Of a stretch of 18,160 bases of DNA, positions 1 through 6,295 are shown one piece after another (position 1 is the stretch's first letter; the number at the start of each line of letters is the position of its first letter). Location of the stretch: the NCBI RefSeq assembly GCF_033720595.1, contig NZ_JAWWCF010000044.1, positions 1 to 18,160 of the forward strand. Reading direction: 5' to 3'. The notes under the pieces were generated by a model. It did not search any database, had not been told where the DNA came from, and saw only the letters and a program-made list of their open reading frames with translations. The position numbers were made by a program, and so were the translations under genes. The DNA comes from Lishizhenia sp033720595 (GTDB taxonomy: Bacteria; Bacteroidota; Bacteroidia; Flavobacteriales_D; Crocinitomicaceae).

Positions 1-39
1 ACACGTGGCTAGAGATACTGCTGTTACTAATGTCTTCAT
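1..39 (-). CDS. Start of a probable secreted or lipoprotein gene (partial, runs off the left edge)
   Basis: Reading leftward, an ATG at 39 opens an uninterrupted frame of 13 codons, MKTLVTAVSLATC, to the window edge. A lysine followed by a hydrophobic run is typical of the start of an export signal. The cysteine at residue 13 could be a lipobox cysteine (L-A-T-C), but the context is cut off. The ATG lies 2 bp after the stop of the YdjM-like gene, a spacing like that of the other genes in this minus-strand run, which suggests the third member of one operon. No function can be given. The call rests on position and signal-like composition only. Confidence 0.45.
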   Translation of the reverse strand, partial: MKTLVTAVSLATC

Positions 40-41
40 AT

Positions 42-1037
42 TTAAAATATATAATTCTTGTACGCCTTAAAGTTAGCGTCTCCTAGTTTATGGATATCGG
101 TTAGTTTGAAAATACTGCTCACACCTTCTTGTTGAAGAACAAAGCCATAGCCCATTATTGCACTAAGATTTTTACCTGATGAGAGTTTGTTGAGCGTTCC
201 AAATTTTAAATCATACACAAATAAGGTGTCATGTTGCTGTTTTGCCGCAAAATAGCCTTTGGTTAGGAACTTTATTTTATCTATTTGTTTCACACTTAAG
301 TAACGCTCCAGTAAATGATGATTTTTTGGAACGTACTCTTCCCAAACAAAGTTTGTGTCTTTTAATAAGTTTCTATACCCAATATTAAATCCTTTTTCTT
401 TTTCTAGAATTGCTGTCCAATACAAAGAAGTTAAAGGCATAGGTTTTACCTCGTGCTGAATAAGTTCTGTTTGAGATTCAGAGACCTTGTGGTAAAGTGT
501 TTCTTTGATAGCCAATGTTATCATTAAGTAGCCACAGGATAAAACAAGACCTATATAATTTAGCCTTCGACGTCTTTTAGATGTTTTGGGTAGACATATT
601 GCCCATAAACATAGCGCAAGAAAGGGGAGGGTGTAGAGGGGGTCAATTACAAATATTGAATTCAAGGCTATTCTATCTTCAAAAGGCCAAAAGAATTGCG
701 TTCCCCATGTAGTAAATGCATCCAGCATAGGGTGCGTTACTGTGCACAGAAAAGCAAGATTGAAAAGTCGAAATAAGCTAATCTTTGTATTGAAAATTTT
801 CTTCAATAAGGGAGCTGTAACTACAGATAGTAATAGGGCGAATACAATAGAGTGGCTAAAGCCCCTATGTGCCAGGTCTTGGTCAATAACCCCATCAATG
901 ACATATTTAAGAAATACATCTAAATCTGGAATTGTGCCAAAGATGGCTCCAAGAAGTGGTGCTTTTCTTCCTATCTGTTTTCCTGCTACTGCTTCACCTA
1001 CAGCAGCGCCTAGAACAATTTGACTTAAAGAATCCAA
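42..1037 (-). CDS. YdjM-type membrane-bound metal-dependent hydrolase
   Basis: A 331-residue inner-membrane protein of the YdjM (DUF457) family, putative metal-dependent hydrolases whose E. coli member is LexA-regulated and whose substrate is not established. The N-terminus MDSLSQIVLGAAVGEAV matches the family start. The family motifs follow: IPDLD at 36-40, HRGFSHS at 57-63 and THPMLDAFTTWG at 101-112, whose His and Asp residues are the likely metal ligands. Hydrophobic segments near 61-78, 90-106, 128-149 and 160-177 look like membrane helices. The C-terminal 150 residues are soluble and not recognised. The start codon is TTG: an in-frame stop lies two codons upstream and no in-frame methionine follows until residue 104. 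The gene begins 3 bp after the OsmC stop. Confidence 0.85.
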   Translation of the reverse strand: MDSLSQIVLGAAVGEAVAGKQIGRKAPLLGAIFGTIPDLDVFLKYVIDGVIDQDLAHRGFSHSIVFALLLSVVTAPLLKKIFNTKISLFRLFNLAFLCTVTHPMLDAFTTWGTQFFWPFEDRIALNSIFVIDPLYTLPFLALCLWAICLPKTSKRRRRLNYIGLVLSCGYLMITLAIKETLYHKVSESQTELIQHEVKPMPLTSLYWTAILEKEKGFNIGYRNLLKDTNFVWEEYVPKNHHLLERYLSVKQIDKIKFLTKGYFAAKQQHDTLFVYDLKFGTLNKLSSGKNLSAIMGYGFVLQQEGVSSIFKLTDIHKLGDANFKAYKNYIF

Positions 1038-1040
1038 GTT

Positions 1041-1445
1041 TTAAAACATATAAGTTAATTCAACTTCAACGTTGTCTTTTAGGGTAATTGCCACCGGGCA
1101 GTTTTCACCTGCATTTTTTATTTTCAATTGGGTTTTGTGATCCCAACCGTTTCCTTCAAAGTTTAAATGAATAATAAGTTTTGAAATTCGTCTTGGACCG
1201 CTTCCCATTACTTTTGTAATTTCTGCTTCTCCATGTTTGAAATCTATTTCATGGTTGTTGCAAAAGATACCTATTATAGTAAGCATGCATGAGGCATATG
1301 AAGTTGCAGCTAAATCTGTCGGTGAAAAAGTGCTTCCTTTACCATTATTGTCTACAGGGGCATCAGTAATAATTTCTGTTCCTGATTTTACATGTGTGCA
1401 TTTAGTTCTTAAGTCGCCTAAATAACTAACTCTAGAAGTTGTCAT
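1041..1445 (-). CDS. OsmC-family protein (peroxiredoxin-like thiol protein)
   Basis: A 134-residue protein of the OsmC/Ohr superfamily, cytosolic homodimers that reduce organic hydroperoxides with two cysteines. The two hallmark cysteines are visible: C53 in SYASCMLTI and C116 in GENCPVAITL. The SPTDLAATSYASC segment (41-53) and the alternating hydrophobic strand region around 85-97 also fit the fold, and the length is normal for a short OsmC. The sequence resembles the broad OsmC group more than classical Ohr, so organic hydroperoxide as substrate is an inference. The ATG at 1445 lies head-to-head with lipA, 125 bp away. Downstream it runs into the YdjM-type gene with a 3 bp gap, suggesting co-transcription. 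Confidence 0.85.
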   Translation of the reverse strand: MTTSRVSYLGDLRTKCTHVKSGTEIITDAPVDNNGKGSTFSPTDLAATSYASCMLTIIGIFCNNHEIDFKHGEAEITKVMGSGPRRISKLIIHLNFEGNGWDHKTQLKIKNAGENCPVAITLKDNVEVELTYMF

Positions 1446-1492
1446 AGTAAATACTTTTATTATGCTTAATTTTGTGTTTTATTACGTAGAGG

Positions 1493-1500
1493 TAAAGATA
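1493..1500 (-). promoter_or_regulatory. Weak candidate -7 box for the OsmC gene
   Basis: On the minus strand this reads TATCTTTA, matching five of the six fixed bases of the Bacteroidota -7 consensus TAnnTTTG, 47 bp upstream of the OsmC start. The 125 bp divergent gap (1446-1570) must hold promoters for both OsmC and lipA. No equally good box was found for lipA. AT-rich sequence gives such matches by chance, so this is tentative. Confidence 0.28.
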
Positions 1501-1570
1501 TTATTTTGAACGGATAGCCCTTTTACTTTTTAAGCAAAAGCGGTGAAAATCCATAAAGTAACAAAAATAG

Positions 1571-2461
1571 ATGACGGAAGTATTGGCAAAAGACGGAGAG
1601 AAGGTACGCATTAAAAAACCGAAGTGGTTACGCGTTAAATTGCCGACGGGAGAGAATTACAGAAAGGTAAGGTCTCTTGTAGACGAACACAAATTGCATA
1701 CGATATGTGAAAGTGGTAGTTGTCCGAACATGGGTGAATGTTGGGGAGAAGGAACTGCAACATTCATGATTCTAGGAAATATTTGTACGCGTTCATGTGG
1801 TTTCTGTGCTGTTCAAACAGGACGACCAGATGAAGTGGATGAGTTCGAACCAGGTAGAGTAGCCAATTCAGTGAAGTTAATGGGAGTAAAACATGCCGTT
1901 TTAACTTCTGTAGATAGAGATGACTTAGCTGATGGAGGTGCGAATATTTGGGCACAAACTGTACGAGCAATTCGTCATCAATCACCAGGAACAACCTTAG
2001 AAACACTTATTCCAGACTTCGCTGGAAAGTGGGAAAACTTAAAAATAGTAACGGACGTAGCTCCTGAAATAGTTTCGCACAATTTAGAAACCGTTAGACG
2101 CTTAACCAAGCAAGTAAGAATTCAGGCTAAGTACGACAGAAGTTTAGAAGTATTGTTCCGTTTGAAAAAAGCGGGAATGAGAACGAAGTCTGGTGTAATG
2201 CTAGGATTGGGTGAGACAGATGAAGAAGTGATTGAAACAATGCAAGACTTGAGAAGTGTTGGATGTGATATTCTTACGTTAGGTCAATACCTACAACCTA
2301 CACCAAAACATTTACCAGTTGCAGAATTCGTTACTCCTGAGCGTTTCCAAAAATATTATGATTTAGGTATTGAAATGGGCTTTAGGTACGTAGAAAGTGG
2401 ACCATTAGTGAGGTCTTCTTATCATGCAGAAAAGCATATATTCGATCTCAACGAAAAATAG
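1571..2461 (+). CDS. lipA: Lipoyl synthase
   Basis: A 296-residue radical-SAM enzyme that inserts two sulfurs into octanoyl groups on the lipoyl domains of 2-oxoacid dehydrogenases and the glycine cleavage H protein. The auxiliary cluster cysteines are C46, C51 and C57 (CX4CX5C in CESGSCPNMGEC). The SAM-cluster motif CX3CX2C is C72, C76 and C79 (CTRSCGFC). The C-terminal RSSYHA at 281-286 holds the conserved serine that completes the auxiliary cluster. Length is normal and no key residue is missing. The ATG at 1571 is the first in frame and gives the usual short N-terminal arm. The octanoyltransferase lipB is not in this window, so lipA appears to be a single-gene unit divergent from OsmC. 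Confidence 0.97.
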   Translation: MTEVLAKDGEKVRIKKPKWLRVKLPTGENYRKVRSLVDEHKLHTICESGSCPNMGECWGEGTATFMILGNICTRSCGFCAVQTGRPDEVDEFEPGRVANSVKLMGVKHAVLTSVDRDDLADGGANIWAQTVRAIRHQSPGTTLETLIPDFAGKWENLKIVTDVAPEIVSHNLETVRRLTKQVRIQAKYDRSLEVLFRLKKAGMRTKSGVMLGLGETDEEVIETMQDLRSVGCDILTLGQYLQPTPKHLPVAEFVTPERFQKYYDLGIEMGFRYVESGPLVRSSYHAEKHIFDLNEK

Positions 2462-2476
2462 ACATGTAAAGTTTAG

Positions 2477-2504
2477 AACAATCTTGTGAGAATTGTTGTT
2501 TTTT
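2477..2504 (+). terminator. Weak candidate terminator after lipA
   Basis: AACAAT (2477-2482) pairs with ATTGTT (2492-2497) across a 9-base loop and is followed by G and a run of six T. The stem is short and AT-rich, so it would be a weak intrinsic terminator. Its place 15 bp after the lipA stop fits the role. Confidence 0.4.
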
Positions 2505-2631
2505 CAAGAACTATGATTCTTTAATTTTACAAGGAGATGCGTTCAAGTTATCCGAAAATTTAATTTCTGTTAAATTAATTATTTGTAACTTGGCGCTTGC
2601 TTTAACTATTAATAAAGGAAATAAATAACTT

Positions 2632-5600
2632 ATGAAGCGTAACAAATTGTTATTAGGAACCTTATCTGTAGCTGCAATTGCTTCAGCTGCAATGGTTTGG
2701 TATCCTTCTTCTTCGGAGAAAAGTCAATACACCCCGAAGAGTTTACAGTCTTTTGAGTCTTACTCAGCTCTATCTGATAGAGAGGAGTGGTTTAGAGCTC
2801 AATTGATAGACCAAGAAACGGGACAAGTTGCAACCCCTGAAAAGATGAGCCAAATTATGGAGCAGTATAAATTTGCTGCTAAGTCAAACGTAATTAAATG
2901 GCAAGAGGAAGGTCCTGCAAATGTTGGGGGTAGAACAAGAGCTATCTTAATTGATCACCAAGATGAAAATAACGTTTGGGCAGCTTCAGTTTCTGGAGGT
3001 TTATGGTATTCACCTTGGAAGGCGAATTACTGGACGAGAGTTCAAAATTTCCCAGGAACAAATTTTGTTTCTTCTATGGCGCAAGACCAAGCGGGTAACA
3101 TTTATGTTGCAACTGGTTTAGGGAATTCTTACAGTGAGTCTTTAGGTGGACTTGGTAATGGTCTATGGATGTCACCAGACAAAGGTGCAACATGGAGTTT
3201 AGTTCCGGGAACCGATGCTTACAATATTATCTTGGAGGTTGTAGGTTGTGAAAATTCAAATTCAATTTTCTTCACAACTGCTTCTGGATTGAAAAAATAT
3301 ACAGCAGGAGCAACTGCTATTGAATCTGTTGATATTGGTACACCAGGAGCTGTTACTACTTTGAAAATGTCTAAAGATGGGCAAGTAATAATAGTAGCTT
3401 CAGGTAGTACAAAAACATATGTATCAACAGATGGAGGGGCAACTTTCCAAGATCGAGCTGGTTCTGGAGCTGGTGAAATTCCACAAATTGGTTTTTCAAG
3501 AATCGAATATGCTATTTCTCATTCAAGAGTGAATGGAAATTATAAAGTATACGCTGCTACTACTTCAGGGAACAGTGCTGGGCAGTGGATTTCTGACGAT
3601 AATGGTATTACTTGGACGCAGCATACGCCTGCAACTTCTACTGATCCATTAGATATTTACTCTGGTCAAGGTATTTACAATTCTACGGTTTCATTTGATC
3701 CAACGGATGCAGACAGAGTTATCATTGGTGGTATTGATTTATGGGAATGGGAACAGCAAGTAGCTGCTCCAGCATCTGGATCTTGGGATAAAATCTCAGA
3801 GTGGTTCAGATCCCCTCAAGATCCTTTATATGTGCACGCAGATAACCACGAATTAAAGTGGAGTAATTCAAACATTTTATACATTGGTAATGACGGTGGT
3901 ATTGGAAGATCTAATGATTTAGGAGCTTCATTTACACCTGCTAATAGAGGGTTCAATGCAACGCAGTTTTACGATATTTCTTACGGTGTAGATATGTCTG
4001 TAATTGGTGGTTCACAAGACAATGGGTCTTTATACAATGATCATACAAACGCAACGTACCAAGACTTTATTGAATTTTCAGGAGGTGATGGTTTTGATTG
4101 TGAAATTTCGAAATTCAACCCTAACGTAGTATTTTCATCATTATACTATAGTGTAATTTATCGTTCAGCAGATAGAGGAGAGTCAGTTGGAGAATTTCCA
4201 TTAGGTCTTCCTTCTTCAATTTACGGTATGAATGGATTAGGAGGATCAGGTCAACACTATTTCTTTAACACACAAATGTCATTGGCTGAATACTACGATG
4301 AGAATTCTGAAGACAGTGTAATCTACGTTCCTTTCCAGAGTTACTCAGCAGGTGATGCGTTAAGAGTTCCTTCTAGAGCTACAGGAGATACAATTGACTA
4401 CATTACACCAATTGACTTAAGATACGATGATACATTATACTACAACCCGGCGTTAACTGGTGTTGATTATTTAGTGGAGGATTCTGCAGGAAATCAATTC
4501 GATTTGGGACAGTATTCTTACACAGCAATTACAGGTTCAGGTTACCCACCTTCAATTGGGGATTCTCTTGAAATTGATTTACCAGCAGGAATTGATACAG
4601 TTGTCGTAGAAGACGTTATCGCATATGATCACTACTACGGAAGTAACTCAATTAACCCATCTGAGACATACGACATGGGAATGGATACTATTGCTATTGG
4701 AGTAGCTTGGGATACATTAACTGTTCAAGATCCTTTCCAATCTTGGTTCGTATTAGCAACATCGAACAACGGTGGTGAGCTTTGGGGAACAAGAGATGCA
4801 CTTAGATTTGCTGAAGCAAATCCAAAATGGGTGAGAATTGCCGAAAACTTAGGTTCTGTTCAAGCTGGAATGGATGTTGAATTCTCTGAAGATTTAAACC
4901 ACATGTTTGTTGCTGCTGGTTCTAAATTAATTAGAGTTGACGGTTTAGGTTCTGTTTATTCATCTGATGATGACTTTGAATTGAAGTGTGATTTAGACGA
5001 AGGAGCTACTGCAACATCTGTAGTTCAGTTCTCTGGAGCTAACTCAGTAAGAGGTCTAGGTATTGATCACAAGAACCCAGACGTATTAGTAGTTACTGGT
5101 GGAGGTGTGAATAACTCAATTTACAGATCTTCAAACGGTACTTCTGCAACTCCTACATTAACTCAAGTTGGAACAGAAGCAATGCCTATCTATGATGTAG
5201 TAGTTGAAAGAAACAATGACCAATTAATTATTGGAGCATCTTACAACGGAGCGATGGTTTCTGAAGATGGTGGTGCTACTTGGTCTGTTGCTGCAGGAGG
5301 TAAGGACTTGTTTGAAGGAACACCAGCTTACACAGTTGAGCAAAACTGGAGAGATGAAAACTACTTAGGTGGAAACCCAGGATACGGAGAGATTTACATT
5401 GGTACTTTCGGTAGAGGTATCTTCAAAACAACTTCTACAGTTGCAGTTGAAGAAACTACTTCGAATAACCCAATGGAAGAGAAAGTAGAAAAAGATGTAT
5501 TAACAGTATATCCAAACCCTTCTACTGGAAACGCAACGGTAGTATTGAATGATGTTGAAGCTTCAGATGCTACTATTTACTTCTACAACTTAGCAGGAAT

Positions 5601-5739
5601 AGTTGTTAAAACTGTAGATGCGAAAGGATTAGTAAAAGGAGAAAACAAAGTTAACTTCGACGCAAGTGCATTACCTAACGGTACGTACATTATCAAGGTA
5701 GCTGGTCAGTCAGCAACTGGTAAGTTTGTGAAGTTATAA
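2632..5739 (+). CDS. Secreted BNR/Asp-box beta-propeller protein with T9SS C-terminal sorting domain
   Basis: A 1035-residue exported protein. Residues 1-20 form a Sec signal peptide (MKRNK, then a hydrophobic stretch ending ASA). A motif common in Flavobacteriales secreted propellers, GPANVGGRTRAI, follows near 94-105. Sortilin/BNR-type Asp boxes (S-x-D-x-G-x-T-W/F) occur at about 181 (SPDKGATW), 265 (STDGGATF), 321 (SDDNGITW), 427 (SNDLGASF), 512 (SADRGES, degenerate) and 877 (SEDGGATW). The block of about 540-700 lacks Asp boxes and looks like an inserted domain. YIGTFGRGIFKTT closes the propeller. Residues 959-1035, starting VYPNPSTG and ending GKFVKL, are a type A T9SS sorting domain, so the product should cross the outer membrane and be surface-anchored or released. 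Substrate is unknown; family members include glycosidases, adhesins and uncharacterised propellers. Asparagine codon use shifts sharply mid-gene (see findings). Confidence 0.92.
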   Translation: MKRNKLLLGTLSVAAIASAAMVWYPSSSEKSQYTPKSLQSFESYSALSDREEWFRAQLIDQETGQVATPEKMSQIMEQYKFAAKSNVIKWQEEGPANVGGRTRAILIDHQDENNVWAASVSGGLWYSPWKANYWTRVQNFPGTNFVSSMAQDQAGNIYVATGLGNSYSESLGGLGNGLWMSPDKGATWSLVPGTDAYNIILEVVGCENSNSIFFTTASGLKKYTAGATAIESVDIGTPGAVTTLKMSKDGQVIIVASGSTKTYVSTDGGATFQDRAGSGAGEIPQIGFSRIEYAISHSRVNGNYKVYAATTSGNSAGQWISDDNGITWTQHTPATSTDPLDIYSGQGIYNSTVSFDPTDADRVIIGGIDLWEWEQQVAAPASGSWDKISEWFRSPQDPLYVHADNHELKWSNSNILYIGNDGGIGRSNDLGASFTPANRGFNATQFYDISYGVDMSVIGGSQDNGSLYNDHTNATYQDFIEFSGGDGFDCEISKFNPNVVFSSLYYSVIYRSADRGESVGEFPLGLPSSIYGMNGLGGSGQHYFFNTQMSLAEYYDENSEDSVIYVPFQSYSAGDALRVPSRATGDTIDYITPIDLRYDDTLYYNPALTGVDYLVEDSAGNQFDLGQYSYTAITGSGYPPSIGDSLEIDLPAGIDTVVVEDVIAYDHYYGSNSINPSETYDMGMDTIAIGVAWDTLTVQDPFQSWFVLATSNNGGELWGTRDALRFAEANPKWVRIAENLGSVQAGMDVEFSEDLNHMFVAAGSKLIRVDGLGSVYSSDDDFELKCDLDEGATATSVVQFSGANSVRGLGIDHKNPDVLVVTGGGVNNSIYRSSNGTSATPTLTQVGTEAMPIYDVVVERNNDQLIIGASYNGAMVSEDGGATWSVAAGGKDLFEGTPAYTVEQNWRDENYLGGNPGYGEIYIGTFGRGIFKTTSTVAVEETTSNNPMEEKVEKDVLTVYPNPSTGNATVVLNDVEASDATIYFYNLAGIVVKTVDAKGLVKGENKVNFDASALPNGTYIIKVAGQSATGKFVKL

Positions 5740-5760
5740 TACAATAATTTATTTCCTTAA

Positions 5761-5791
5761 AAGTCCGGCGTGTTAAGCGTCGGACTTTTTT
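5761..5791 (+). terminator. Intrinsic terminator of the propeller gene
   Basis: A 10-bp stem, AAGTCCGGCG (5761-5770) with CGTCGGACTT (5778-5787), has one G-T wobble, a 7-base loop (TGTTAAG) and a T-run from 5786 to 5791. It lies 21 bp after the stop codon. It is a textbook intrinsic terminator for the plus-strand transcript. Confidence 0.88.
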
Positions 5792-5878
5792 GTTGCCTAA
5801 ACTTTAGGTAGGACAGTCTCTTGTTTTTTGAACGATGGTTATGGATAAGCTAGTAGGTTGGCTAGCGGTGTTAGATAA

Positions 5879-6100
5879 TTGATTGGTCGCATTTTTGCCA
5901 AGGTTTAATTTGACTTGTTAAGGTCTGTTATTATTGACGGTGGACGATTTGTTAAACATGAGTTCAGGTGTGAAATATAGGTTGTAGATCAACACATCTG
6001 AGGATATACTACAAGACCGTTGGTTTGTGTAGGTGGTATAGATAGCTGTACATCAATGAATCAGCGGTGTGTAGCTTTTGGCAAAAATGCGACTAATCAA
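5879..6100. repeat. 222 bp candidate miniature inverted-repeat element
   Basis: The left arm 5879-5901 (starts TTGATTGGTCGC, ends TTTTTGCCAA) and the right arm 6078-6100 (starts TTGGCAAAAATGCG, ends CTAATCAA) are reverse complements at 22 of 23 positions; only 5885 (G) breaks the match. The 176 bp between holds no reading frame. TAGATA occurs just outside both ends (5872-5877 and 6103-6108), possibly a target-site duplication offset by 1-2 bp. AGCGGTGT occurs twice in direct orientation (5864-5871 and 6063-6070), each copy ending 7 bp before an arm. A MITE-like insertion, a dispersed intergenic repeat or a structured RNA would all fit. No transposase is present. Confidence 0.6.
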
Positions 6101-6190
6101 AATAGATACTTTTAAAGTTTCACTTCAAGTGCATTCATTTAAATTCCGTGCTGGATAGAAATGGTTAGCTTTTTAGTAGGTAAAGCCAGT

Positions 6191-6236
6191 AAAAACAAAC
6201 AAAGCCCAAACGACCTTAGAAGTTTGAGCTTTGTTT
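6191..6236 (-). terminator. Intrinsic terminator of the TonB receptor gene
   Basis: AAACAAAGC (6197-6205) pairs with GCTTTGTTT (6228-6236). After one mismatch, CAAAC (6207-6211) pairs with GTTTG (6222-6226) around a 10-base loop. On the minus strand the stem is followed by GTTTTT (complement of 6191-6196). It lies 60 bp past the receptor stop. The plus side lacks a T-run after the stem, so it works in the minus direction. Confidence 0.75.
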
Positions 6237-6295
6237 CAATAGTTTTACGGCTTTATATTCTGAAAACTAGTAATGGATAGCCAGGTTACACGGCC

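Larger units (their letters stand above)
5740..6295. other. 556 bp gene-free region between convergent genes
   Basis: The propeller gene (plus) and the TonB receptor (minus) converge here. It contains the propeller terminator, an inverted-repeat element at 5879-6100 and the receptor's terminator at 6191-6236. I found no credible reading frame on either strand; the ATGs checked open only short frames. The space is longer than two terminators need, which is why the inverted repeat matters. Confidence 0.7.

Noticed and set aside
742..1023. 93-residue plus-strand frame
   Set aside because: It is antisense to the well-supported YdjM-type gene, has no recognisable domain and has no promoter of its own.
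5902..6077. A small gene or toxin inside the inverted-repeat element
   Set aside because: The ATG at 5958 gives only nine codons, and no longer frame with a plausible start was seen on either strand.
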